The notes under the pieces: generated by a model
The model's input: the letters and a program-made list of their open reading frames with translations, nothing else
Databases searched by the model: none
What the model was told of the DNA's origin: nothing
Translations under genes and position numbers: made by a program
NCBI GenBank assembly: GCA_029215795.1
Contig: JARDYH010000002.1
Coordinates: 10,409,001 to 10,473,000 of the forward strand
Length of the DNA stretch: 64,000 nucleotides
From: Anniella stebbinsi
Taxonomy: Eukaryota > Chordata > Lepidosauria > Squamata > Anniellidae
Reading direction: 5' to 3'
Part shown: piece after piece, positions 53,004 through 63,700 of the stretch
Layout of the letters: each line of letters opens with the position of its first letter
Numbering within the stretch: the stretch's first letter is position 1

Positions 53004-53480
53004 AGAGCGTAAGAAGAGCCCTGCTGGATCAGACTGAGGGTCCACCTACTCCTCCTGTTCTCACAGTGGCTAACCAGATGCCCCAATGAGAATCCCACAA
53101 GCAGGGCATGAATGCAACAGCAGTCTTCTGCTGGCTCTCCCCACCAACTTGCCTAGAGAAGCATCCTGCCTCTGATGCTGGAGGTAGCATGCAACCATCA
53201 TGACTAGTAGCCATTGCCTCTGTTCAAATGACATGCTAAGTCACCATGGTTAAGCATTTTGAGCTAAACTTGGCTTAGTTGTGTTGTGTGAACCATGACT
53301 TAGCATGTTGTGTGAACCATTCCTAACCATGGTGGCTACATAACTGTGGTTTAAACACGCGTCGCTACCCATTTGCTGCAAAAGGGTTAGCGGACTAACC
53401 ATGGCTTAGCGTGTTGTCTGAACAGGCCCATTGACAGCCTTTAAGGCTTCCTCTCCATTATTTCCTGTTAAATGGGCTCT
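53004..53480 (-). mobile_element. CR1 LINE 3' end split by family H MITE
   Basis: GTAAGAAGAGCCCTGCTGGA and following words match the 25014 copy. The word AGCCATTGATGGCCTTCTCC is broken after AGCCATT at 53219 and resumes as ATTGACAGCCTTTAAGGCTT at about 53431. Confidence 0.82.
53219..53430. mobile_element. Family H MITE inserted in CR1 at ATT
   Basis: Left end GCCTCTGTTCAAATGACATG and right end GTGTTGTCTGAACAGGCCC are imperfect inverted repeats. Inner arms with ACCATGGTTAAGC and CTAACCATGGCTTAGC pair. The host target is ATT, as for family B, and the termini share GTTC(A/G)GACAACAC, so H and B are probably related groups. About 210 bp, non-coding. Confidence 0.72.
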
Positions 53481-53971
53481 GGCTTGCTTGCTCAACGTAT
53501 TGGCTGTCCTTCAGCCTGAGAAAGGTTAGTAAGCAGCACTACCAAGAGTTATTAATCTGGTCCTCATGTAAACATGTAACATGTTCCCTTGTCCCTTGCA
53601 TGTTTTGAAAAACTGGAGGGTTGATTATTGCCCTTTAACTTTTTTTTTTGTCCATATCCCACCCCACCCTTTTTTTAAAAAAACTCAGTACGTTTCTGGC
53701 TGCCTGGTTTGTGTTTATAGCCAGAAATGGCATTATGGCATGCATGCATATTTGTTAGGCACAAATGATAAAATGCCCTTTAGATGCTGTTCCAGGAACC
53801 TAGCGTTAGTTCCTCTGAGGGTGGCCATTTACACGTCACCACAAAAAGAGATCAAAAGAGATTTGCACAAAATGTGCAGAGGCTAATTAATAGGTATTGT
53901 TGCGAATTTAGAAATAATGACTATAATTTAAATAGAGATACAGTGCTTCTCAAACCACAGGGGGAGAAGAC

Positions 53972-54270
53972 TGTGAGGGACGGCCCCAGGGATTTTGCTG
54001 CCTGAGGCAAAGGACAGGAAGGTACCCCCTCCCATTCCATGTACAAAAGCTGCCTGGACTGGCAGATGATTCTGTCTTTACAATGATGGTAAGATGTCCT
54101 AACCCTCTTTATAAGGCAGCATCCTCCACTGTACCTGAAGGCAGAAGGCTAACTTAGGAGGTGCAGAGCAGATCCTATGGCACACAGGTCTCTCCTCCTT
54201 CACCTTGCTGCCACCTCCCAGCATATGCCGCCTGAGGCCACTGCTTCACTCTGCCTAGTGACAGGGCCAA
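53972..54270. repeat. Repeat family J, copy 2 (inverted)
   Basis: GACGGCCCCAGGGATTTTGC, GCCTGAGGCAAAGGACAGGA and GCCTCTGCCTAG-like end words are the reverse complement of 32608-32912 through most of its length. Confidence 0.7.
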
Positions 54271-54282
54271 CTCTTAAGACTG

Positions 54283-54390
54283 TGGTTCTTTATCTTTAAA
54301 CCAGAAAGCACCTCCAACAGAAGACTGCCCTCCGACAGCCCTTCAAATACAGGAATGTTTTTTGTAAAGCAGCCTAATACGGCCACCCTA
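54283..54390. repeat. Repeat family E copy
   Basis: GGTTCTTTATCTTTAAACCA to ACGGCCACCCTAG parallels 23160-23328, with a shorter middle. Confidence 0.5.
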
Positions 54391-54596
54391 GTTTATCTGT
54401 GTATCCTTGAAACCAGAGGCCTAAGTTACTTCCATGTGATTTGGCGCCTGCAAATTTTAATAGCAAGGCTGGTTTCCTTTCACTTCCCCTTCGATCTCGG
54501 TGGCCCTGATTACTCTGGTGGTTGTTCCTCTTGCCTGCTGCGAGTCTACTGCCACATCCTTTTGGCTCCTCCTACCTGCACCGGACCAAGAAACCC

Positions 54597-54766
54597 TCTT
54601 GACCAGATACAAAATTGGGCAGGGCTCCTGTAGCATTAACTGCTGTGATGAAGAGAGGATTTCATCAGGTGCTGCATTCATACAAAAGACACCTGCTGAA
54701 ATTCCCTTTTCTATACAACTGTTAAAGATACAGGAGCCCTGTCCTCCTTTTCATATGGTCACGCTA
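54597..54766. mobile_element. Family A MITE, solo half-unit
   Basis: CTTGACCAGATACAAAATTG to CATATGGTCACGCTA: one half-unit with inner and outer ends, like 28948-29120. Confidence 0.8.
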
Positions 54767-57560
54767 TGCCTGCAGGAACTAAGGAACTGTGTGGCTTATA
54801 GTTCTTCAGGAAACATGGCGAGATGAATGATTTCAAGTTCAGTTTCTTTCCGTATTTTCTATTTTCTCATTTTGCCAATCTTAAACTAGGTTCTTCTCAA
54901 ACTTTGAGAACTCCTGCAGCCTTAAGTTTGGTCGATCCCAAATTTGTTTTCTAAAAGTCCGCACGGAAATCCGTTGGCATTTCCATGCATGTTTCTTCTA
55001 ACACCTGCGTTTTTGTAACATTTTTGAATGTTACTTCCCTAAATATGTACATTTTTTTTAATTGGAGGACTCCATTGCAAAATTTGGAGCAGTGCAGGTC
55101 TTGAAGTGCAAAAGTAGATAAGTCCACATTCAAATGCAAAGCAAAATAAATTCTCCCCCATTGCTAGAAACATGCCATGTCACCTGGCATTCAACTCTCT
55201 AGCTTTCAAACGGCAAAGACTAGGGTCTGGACCAGCAGTACAATGTCCAGAATATTGCTTGCTATCTTCTGCTGTTGATTGGCTCCAGCTTACTCCATAT
55301 AGGTACAGGGAAATAACTTTACAGAAATACCCCAAACACGATCTACAACTTAGCTTCAGTGTTTTCCTCATGGTAACAGGCTTACAGCTCGGGTTGGACT
55401 CCTTTCGATTTCCAAGCCCAGTCCCATCTTCTCTGCTGGGATTTGTAATGGCGTGTGTGAATGGGTGTGTGTGTGTGTGTATATAGACGTTTGCAGGACT
55501 GGCATCAAGGATAGGCATGTTTGGGGCACCTGTCAAGAGCCCAGACCCTAGCAATTGACAATTACAACCTGGATTTGCTCCTCCTCTTCACCATGGCAAC
55601 ACGCTTGTTCATCTGCCTCTCGCCCTGGTCCAGACAACGATGGTGATTAGACGGAGGAGGAGGAGATGCCACTGCCTACTTGGTCACTGGATCTTTGCCT
55701 GCCGAGCAAGGAAGTGATAGCAGTGACGAGTGAGGAGCAAAAGCAGTTAGTGACAATGGTTTTTCGAAAGGTGGATTCACTGAGGGAGGGGGGTACTGGA
55801 CATATCTTGCCCAAGGGCCCTCAAAAACCTGGAGCCGGCATTGTATGTGTGCACTTGTAAATAGTGCAATGTGTGAAAAAGGGAAAGGAAAAATTGACAC
55901 AGAGAAGGTATGGCAACCTCCCCTGTCCTCCCCCCCCCCCCATATCTGTGCGCCTATGCAATGTTCTGCTTGCATTGGATAATCTGGGATTTGCCGATCT
56001 TAGGAACTGCACAACCAAGTTTCACTTGAAAGACCAACCCGTTGGCAAAGCTCACTGGCATTTGTCATCCTCTGATGTGGAAGACTGGATGTCCAACAGC
56101 CCCCGAAGTGCTGGGTGTTGGCGGAGAAGCCAGCAATGGCTTTTGGGATCAGAAAGCCCAGTCTGAATCGTTCTCTGCTCCCTGCATTTGAAGTTACTCA
56201 GAAAGGATGCCGGACGCATGGGGTGGACATGACATTTTGATAACTAAACCAAGTGAACCACGTCTAAGAGGTTCTCAGGCAGCTTCCCCACAGCAATCTA
56301 GAAACAATACAATGGAAATTAATTAAAAGAAACTCTATATGTTTTTGGTAGTGTCAGAAGCAGAAACGTCTGGATGGAAATGGGTATCCCAACAGCTCGG
56401 CCTGCCCCTTCCCCCATGTAGAGGGCAGGAGACTGAGATGGCTCTGTAGCACCGTAGGAATCGACATGCTTCTAAGGGGCATTCTGGGGGTTTGGGGGGG
56501 CGGAAGTAGAATCCATCCAAACGCACAAAAACCTGCGACCATGAGTGGGGATTGCCATTTTTAAGGGCTGCTCTGCCCGCCCCGCCACTGCCTTCTGAAT
56601 AAGGCATGGGGGGGGGGGGGGTCAAATGGCATCTGATTGGGCCTGTAAGGGGGCTTTGATGAGTTTCTCCTCACCGAAATCATGGGCCCACCCCAGAAAT
56701 TGTCCAAAAGGCCACCCTGATGGTCTGCAAATAGGGCCACAACATTGAGTGAATGAATTTAGCCCTTGGGCCGGAGGTCCCACACCCTTGATTTAAAGGA
56801 TCTCAGGAAACAGTAGGCTGGGAAGAGCCTGGCGGAATCATGCCCTTGACTTACCTCTAAACAGCTCATCCTGCAAAAATGGCTGATCTCACAGCGGAGC
56901 TGTTTTTAAAGGAGGTCTTGCCACAAAGATTGAGCCAAATGGGCCACCACCCAGAGGCAGGGATAGGTGCACTTCAGTTCATAGGAATCGGTAGGCTTAA
57001 GAGAAGAGCCAAGCTGTGTTAGGTTGTGAAAAGCCCATCGCTTGTGTTATCTCTTTATGGGCAGCGGTCTTTGTTGCCTTCCCCGGCCAGCCGCCAGTTT
57101 GTTTAGCTTCTGCCCCCTCCCCTTTTGCAATCAGTTGCCATCTTTTCCAGGATTGCACTTTAAGAAAAGAAAAGTTTTCCAGCTGGCTCTTGCTGTTCAT
57201 GCGTCACTTTTATCTGAGCCTTTTTTAATGGGGTGCAGTGGGAGAAAGCGTGGAACTCTTATGACTGCAGTCTGAAACAATTGCGTGTAGTCAGTTTTGC
57301 GATAAGGTCCAGCCTGATCGGGAGTTGGCGGTTCCCAGTGGACTGGCTCTGTCTCCCATCCGAGCAGATAGCGGGAGGAAGACAAATGAAGATGTCTTGC
57401 AGTTACTTACTGAGTCAATCTGTAGTGGAGTCTTTCGAAGCCAGAAGTCGCCGGCATGACTCCGTGATCTAAGAGAGACGTATAAATAGAACCAGTCTGT
57501 TCCCAGACATACACACACACACACACACACTGAGCCCTCAAGATCGGAAATAGGAAAGTA
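54767..57560. other. Unassigned sequence with simple repeats
   Basis: About 2.8 kb without a recognised gene or transposon. A GT run lies at about 55465-55482, poly-C at 55930-55940, poly-G at 56608-56620 and AC at 57509-57530. Frames at 55172-56166 and 56335-56625 are domain-free. Some constrained DNA could be present near 57000-57250. Confidence 0.35.
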
Positions 57561-58055
57561 ATAAAAAGGCGGAATGGAAGCCGTGGCTAATTGCCACTGA
57601 AGTGGGTAGCTCTGGAATTTCACCCCAAACAAAATGCGAACGGATGTTCGCCTTCGAGCGAAACATTGGTGGGATTTCAAGGGAAGCCAGCAAGTTTTCA
57701 ATGAGACCAGCATAAATTTCTCAGGCGGCTTCTGCACCCTTGAGAGAGAAGAAACTCTTCTCATGCTCAGGTGCACCCTGATTTTACTTTATTGTACAAT
57801 TGACTTCACAAATCCAATAAAAAGGGGAAATGAAAGCAGTGGTTAATTGAAATTTCGCCCAAAACGGATGTTCGCCTTCGAGCGAAACATTAGTGGGATT
57901 TCAAGGGAAGCCACCAGTTTTTCAATAAGACCAGCATACATTTCTCAGGTGGCTTCTGCACACCCCTAGAAAGAAGAAACCCTTCTCATGTTCAGGTGAA
58001 CTGTGGTCTTATTTCCCCCACCCCACCCCCTGTACAGATGATTTCACAAATCCAT
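57561..58055. repeat. Diverged tandem duplication, about 250-bp unit, with conserved hairpin
   Basis: Copy 1 (57561-57816) and copy 2 (57817-58055) share ATAAAAAGGGGAAATGAAAG-type starts, GATGTTCGCCTTCGAGCGAA, GGGATTTCAAGGGAAGCCA, CTCAGGTGGCTTCTGCAC and TTTCACAAATCCA ends, in the same order and orientation. The word ATGTTCGC-CTTCGA-GCGAAACAT can fold as a hairpin and is unchanged in both copies. No transposon ends are visible. Confidence 0.75.
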
Positions 58056-58319
58056 TGCAACTTTTCAAGGCAGCAGTAGTGCGGGAGTGGGGGGGGCATC
58101 TAAAGGACAAAGCACTGGAAATTAAAACACTGGGCAGGCCTATTCACAGAGGCAAATGCATGAGGTTAATGGGGAGAGCAGTTAATGCAATGCATGGGCT
58201 GTGAATCAGCATCAGGAGGTGAAAACATTGGAGAGGTGGAGCCCAAACTATTGAATGCTTTGGGATCCATGTCTGATCCACACATTTTTACGGGATTTCA
58301 AAGAGATTGAGAAAATGGC

Positions 58320-58322
<3 letters not shown>

Positions 58323-58374
<52 letters not shown>

Positions 58375-58396
58375 CCTCTCTGTGTGTGTGTGTGTT
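58323..58396. repeat. (TC)n(TG)n microsatellite
   Basis: About 58 bases of TC with two interruptions, then 16 of TG. Confidence 0.94.
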
Positions 58397-58707
58397 TCAG
58401 GAGATTAAAAAATAGTATTTTTGTTTTAAGAACTGAGCTGCTATGGTGCAGTGATTTAGTTGTGGTAATTTTCTTTAGGTTGCTACAGCAACATCAGGTG
58501 GATGCATCTAAATGAGGCTTACTGTTCTTTCACTGATAGAGATTCTGGGTTCAAATTTCTTACAAGCTGATTCAACTGGGGGGGGGGGGAAGGGGCTGTA
58601 TCTTTTTTTCTTTTAAACTTTTTCTTTTAAAGAGGGGATTCAAAGCTCGGTGGACGAGCCCATGGTGTGAATGCAGTCGGGCCTGGGTTAATTCAGGGTA
58701 GATTGGT

Positions 58708-58850
58708 TTAAAATGTATTTATTTATTTACTGCATTTTTATACCGCCCAATAGCCGAAGCTCTCTGAGCGGTTTACAAAAATTAAAACCATAAAAAACAT
58801 TCAAAATATAAAACAACACCAAGAAAAAAAGAAAAAAAAACTCTCACGTA
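58708..58850 (-). mobile_element. L2-type LINE 3' end
   Basis: Minus-strand terminus: complement of ATACCGCCCAATAGCCGAAG and CTCTGAGCGGTTTACAAAAA with an AAAT tail. Same structure as the 17540 copy, shorter. Confidence 0.82.
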
Positions 58851-59229
58851 AAATTAAATGTCCCATTTTGAATCGTTGGTTTAACTGTTAAAACATAATC
58901 AGTTTGCAAATACATACAGCCTCTATCCCACCGAGGAGCACAATCCAAAATTTAAGTTATCCAAGGTGCTAAACCTATTTTGGGGATTGGGTTCAGCACC
59001 TGGGAATGCTCCTTTAGAGTTCTGGCTGGTTCTGACTGAAACCCAGAGCGGATTCACACCCCCTATCAAAATCGGAGCTGCCAGCCTCCGCAGGTTCCCC
59101 CTCCATTAGCTCTCTCGCAAGAAATACTTCTTTCCAAGGCCGCAGCAATGCAGCATATCCCTCCAGTGCTAAACTGCATCACAAGGCAAACAGCAGGAGG
59201 ACATTTGACATTCAGTTCTCAATTAGGGA

Positions 59230-59520
59230 CCTCTTCTCCTTCTCCCCACTTTCTAGCGTGCAGCCAGCTAAACTATTCCTGAGGATCACTCTTCCCCGGG
59301 AGCTGCAGAGAGCAGACTTCAAGGCAAATGGATTTTCAAAACATTCAGCGTGCGGAACTGGGAGGGGTGGCCTGCTCTGGGCTGTGTCGCATCGTCAGCA
59401 CCTCCCGGCACCCTAATTTGGATGCAAACGCTCTTGTCCCTCTGGATGAGGGGAGCCAAACGATGAGAGCTGACAATTAGCTCCTGCTGCTCCTGCAACA
59501 GGAATTAGCTGGAATGAATA
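59230..59520. promoter_or_regulatory. Candidate conserved non-coding segment with paired AATTAGCT motifs
   Basis: Repeat-free sequence with even composition. GACAATTAGCTCCTG and CAGGAATTAGCTGG lie about 25 bp apart near 59474-59512, each with a homeodomain-type AATTA core. TAATTTGGATGCAAACG (octamer/forkhead-like) lies just upstream. Function is inference. Confidence 0.27.
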
Positions 59521-59689
59521 AAGTGGAGCTCTTCACCTCGTGAGATTCCATGCCTTGATCTGGGTAGGGCGGCCACTTCTGCACTGCTGAAAAAAAGGAA
59601 GCCTGTGACCCAAAGAGAAAACACAGGTCTGCATAAAATGAGCTAACCACTGACAGGCAACGCCATGGTTGCTGTTCTCCTTTCTCATG

Positions 59690-60126
59690 GTTCTTTATCT
59701 TCAAACCAGACTTGGGCTGGACAGCTTTCAAACAGAGGATGGTTTTCATAGGGAGGAGCTGTGGCTCAACGATAGAGCACCGGCTTTGCATACAGGAGGC
59801 CCCAGGTTCAATCCCCGGCATCTCCAGTTAGGGCTGGAAAAGCTCCTGCCTGAAACCCTAAAAAGCTGATCCCAGTCAGCATTAACAATACTGGGCTAAA
59901 TGGACAAATACTATGAGCTTTCTATGTTTCCCTTTTTTGAACATGCCAAGACTGGTGACATGCTTATTTATGATTTATTTTCGGTATTTCTATTCCTCCT
60001 TTCTATGCAAAGGATATTCAAGGTGGCAAACAAAGTGATAGAAATTAAAGCTATGCTTTTGAAGAGAGGACTCTGGCAGCTGTTGAAACAGAGGACTGTC
60101 CTCTGTAAAGTCATGCGGACACCCTA
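59690..60126. repeat. Repeat family E copy split by a SINE and LINE-tail sequence
   Basis: GGTTCTTTATCTTCAAACCA to CAAACAGAGGATGGTTTTCA precedes the SINE at 59751. GAAACAGAGGACTGTCCTCT to GCGGACACCCTAG (60085-60126) ends the copy. Confidence 0.5.
59751..59932 (+). mobile_element. tRNA-Ala-derived SINE
   Basis: GGGAGGAGCTGTGGCTCAAC (A-box) and GGCTTTGCATACAGGAGGCC (TGC at the anticodon position) precede B-box GGTTCAATCCC and the acceptor remnant GGCATCTCCA, a complete tRNA-Ala cloverleaf outline. The body ends CTGGGCTAAATGGACAAATA and TTTCTATGTTTCCC, a CR1-like tail. This is the plus-strand partner of 35423-35610. SINE, not a working tRNA gene, since a body follows the head. Confidence 0.87.
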
Positions 60127-60262
60127 GATCAGCCTTCCCAACCTGATGCCCTCCAGATGTGTTGGACTGCAACTCCCAGCATCCTCCAGCCAGATGTGTT
60201 GGAAGTGTCTTCAGTCCGATGTGTTTAACTGCACACCTGGAGAGCATCAGGTTGGGAAAGCT
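60127..60262. mobile_element. Family F palindromic repeat
   Basis: CCAACCTGATGCCCTCCAGA and GACTGCAACTCCCAGCATCC return as CTGGAGAGCATCAGGTTGGG. The 3' arm has lost its TTGTAGTCC part. Confidence 0.72.
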
Positions 60263-62237
60263 CCCAGCTCTTGACCTTTTTCTCAGTGACTGTGTGTCTG
60301 AGATGTACCACTTCCAGATGGCTGGTGGGAATTCACATGATTTAACGCTCCTCCAATAATATCCCATCCCTGGCACACAAAATACCCGCATATTAAGAAC
60401 TAGCATATCAAGGAAAATGGTTCTAGCCTACCTTTCTTTCTGACAAGCTAGTTTTCTATGTTTGGGGATATTTCTGGTGTGGAAGTGTATTCATTTAAGT
60501 GAACCTCTACCTGCAGTTTGACGTGGTACAGTCTAGACACAGGCTTTTCACTTGAGTAACAACTAAGCCTTAGACTTGGGCATCTTATCATAGGCATAAC
60601 CAACTGCTGGGAAGGGGGGAAAGAGAAAGAGAATATATAACTGCTCTTGGTAGCATTTATACATCTAATTTTACTGAACAGCTTAGTTTCTAAAAAGGGA
60701 GGCACCAGGAAGCAAGCAAATCTGAAAGATAGGTGCCCTGATCCTGGAGGATTGGAGGCTGGCCATCATATTGAGTGATGACAGGAAAGCACACTGCACT
60801 GTTCAGAGGTGGCCCCATTTTTATTGTACCACTTCATATAATAACGTTCCGCACCTCTGTCTGCCCACTGTCTTCTCCTGATCTGCTCGTCTAGCGCAGA
60901 CAGGAGAGGTAACATCTGAAAGATGAGAGAAAGGGAAAAGGTAGTTGTGTGTTTTTGGAAAAATACACCTGGGATATTGCTTCCTCCCCAGCGTCTCTTG
61001 ATTTAAAAACTGTACAAGGACATGCCTTGATTTGCCATGTCCAAAGGAGACATCAGACACATGAACTCAGCGTTCATTATTATACTAAGCTCCAGCCCTC
61101 CCCTCAAGTCTATTTGCTTGCTTAGCGACCACCATAGCTTACACCAAGAAAATGAGCAAAGAAAGGTAGCCCTCCTTTTGGAAATCTGGGTCCTGGGATC
61201 AACGGTGGGCATACAGAAATGAGCAACCAACTTTCACAGCTGCTGTCTGGAAATGCCAAGAATTTGGGGAAGCAGGAACACGTTCCCCAACGTTTGACCA
61301 GCAAGCAGGACTTCTCCTGAATAAGTCCTGCTTGTGGATTGGGGTATCTAGTTGCCCACCGAGGGGCAGAAAGCAGGAGGAGATGGATTTTTGGTCTCAC
61401 CCAGTATGGCTGTTCTGAAGCTCTTATCTTCACATGGCCACAGGGAGGAGATGCAGCTGAAAAAGAGAGAAGAGGCATCTACCTTGGAGAATTAAAAAGG
61501 GAAAGATTGCATGAAGTCTTTGTGCACATTTCTCCTAATGCATGCATTTTTGTAGGCACATATGTTTCCTAATATAATTCATTTAAAAATATTATTTTCC
61601 CTGACATAGGCATTTCTGTATGCATGTTTTGATTAGAGAACTCCATTGCAAAATTCTGAGAAGTGTGAATTTCCAATGACAACCAGTTGTTACTCACAAC
61701 AATGGGACTCTTATCACAACATGTTGTGATCTCTCGATCTCTCTCCCTCTCTTTCTTGTATGTGTGTGTGATCTGAGCTGGTGTCTGAGCATTCTGAAAA
61801 AGCAAACCTGGCTCTAATTTGGAACTTAATTCATGTGTGGTTTTGGGCTACCTAACTGTTGGCACTGGAAAAATGAGTTCAGTATTAGTAGGATGGATGC
61901 AACCTCCAACGCCAGAGGCAGTCTACCTCTGAATCCCACTTGTTGTGGATAAACAACAGGGGAGGGCGACTGCCTGAATTATGTCTATTCATAGTTTGTG
62001 TGTATCTTGGAGATATCTGGTGGCTGGCCACCGTTGGAAACACGATACTGGGTTAGATGACCAGTCGTTTCAATCCAGCATTGTTCTGCTGGTGCTCTTA
62101 AATTCCAAACTTATAACTTTTTTTGGGAAGGATCACTTTACACACACAGAGAGATACAAGGTAGGAAATATCTTTGTTTGTTGTGTCTTTTTTAACAAGA
62201 AGCAGGAAGAAATGTAAGCCAGGAAATATCAAGAAGT
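60263..62237. other. Unassigned sequence
   Basis: No gene or transposon recognised in nearly 2 kb. The frames at 61122-61478 and 61339-61572 overlap on opposite strands without domains. Confidence 0.3.
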
Positions 62238-62507
62238 TGGATATTTTATTTTATTTATTTATTTATTTATTTATTTATTATTGCATTTATAGTAATAAAT
62301 TATAAAAGCAAGGAACCCAAGGCAATGTACGTAATCCTCTTCCTCTCCATTTTATCCTCACAAACACAACCCTCCGAGGGAGGTTTGGCTGAGAGTCTGC
62401 CCCAAAGTCACCCAGTGGGTTTCCATGGCCGAGTGGGGAATAGAACCCAGATCTCCTGACTCTCAGTCCAACTTTTTAGCCACTACACCACACTGGCTCA
62501 AGGTGAC
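62238..62507 (-). mobile_element. MIR-like SINE with L2-type (TTTA)n tail
   Basis: On the minus strand a tRNA-like head GAGCCAGTGTGGTGTAGTGG with B-box GGTTCTATTCC is followed by CACTGGGTGACTTTGGGGCA and GAGGATAAAATGGAGAGGAA. The end TATAAATGCAATAATAAATA runs into an AAAT tract of about 45 bp. Same family as 41967-42208. Confidence 0.86.
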
Positions 62508-62519
62508 TTTCCCTCTCTG

Positions 62520-63349
62520 ACACCATTCTGATCAGAGGGAGCGGGAGAGAGGCAATAGCCTGCCATTTTGGGCTGCCCTGTACCTCTTCTCTTAGGCCCT
62601 TTGTTCTGGCCTTGCTGTACATGCCATCATTTCCCATACAAGATTAATGCAGCAAGACCCACTGGATGCATTTGCTCCATTAGGGTTCCCTCCCACTGCC
62701 TTCCACGCTTTTCTCTCGTACTTAAACAGCAATGACACATAGTAATTGAGGCTGCAGTCTTACATGCCCTGTTGGTTCAACCTTAACTACAGGATCCAGG
62801 CTCCTAGAAATGTTATTAACTCGGCTTTTTGCAGCTCCGCAGCAGGGCTAGGAACACCACTCTTCAGGCAGGTTTTTCGTAGGCCACAGGAAGGAGGAGT
62901 CTGGGCCGTACCCAAGGGAAAAAAAGGAAGTTAATTCACCAGTGCCTGGGTACAACACACAGGGCATACATTCTGCAACTGTATCTGCTCTGTATTGTTT
63001 TAATTATCTGCCCTTCTGTTGTACATCAAACTTTTTAAGCTGCTTTTTTATTTTGTGCATGTGTTGTGGAGAAGGTAGGGAATATATCATTTTATATACA
63101 AAAAAGAAAAAAAAAGAATAATACTTACCAAAGAATAGGCCCATGCATATTTTTGAACCAGTCTTTTTCAGCAAATCGCGGGGAGTGGAAGAAAAGACGC
63201 ATGGAAACTGGAGGGGGGTTTCAGGAAATTTCTTGAGTGGGTGGGGATTTGACTTACCTTAGACAGATGAGGTGGCCAAAGGATTTGCTGTCCTTTTATT
63301 CACTTTTTTTTTTAAAAAAAACTTCAAGCAGCCATGAGAACCACAAAGG
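62520..63349. other. Unassigned sequence
   Basis: No gene or repeat recognised beyond short A- and T-runs. Confidence 0.3.
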
Positions 63350-63700
63350 TAGGGTGACCATATGGAAAGGAGGACAGGACTCCTGTATCTTTAAACGTTG
63401 TGGAGAACAGGGAAGTTCAGCAGGTGTCATTTGCATGCATGCAGCACCTGGTGAAATTAATAATAATAATTAATTAATTAATTACATTTCTATACCCCCC
63501 CCCCCCCACCATAGCCGAAGCTCTCTGGGCGGTTGGCCAGATACAAAAGAGGGCAGGGCTCCTGCAGCTTTAACTGTTGTGATGAAGGGGGAATTTCACC
63601 AGGAGTTGCATGCATACAAAGGACACCTGCTGAAATTCCCTTCTCAATAAAACTGTTAAAGATACAGGAGCCCTGTCCTCTTTTCCATATGGTCACTCTA
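63350..63700. mobile_element. Family A MITE split by an L2 tail, 7/8 TSD
   Basis: TAGGGTGACCATATGGAAAG to CATATGGTCACTCTA, flanked by CACAAAGG and CACAAGGG. The middle part of the first half-unit is replaced by a minus-strand L2 tail (about 63457-63535: AAT/TTAA-type tail, poly-C, then CATAGCCGAAGCTCTCTGGG). Confidence 0.86.

Noticed and set aside
59751..59830. tRNA-Ala gene
   Set aside because: Same reason: it is the head of a SINE, with body and tail preserved.
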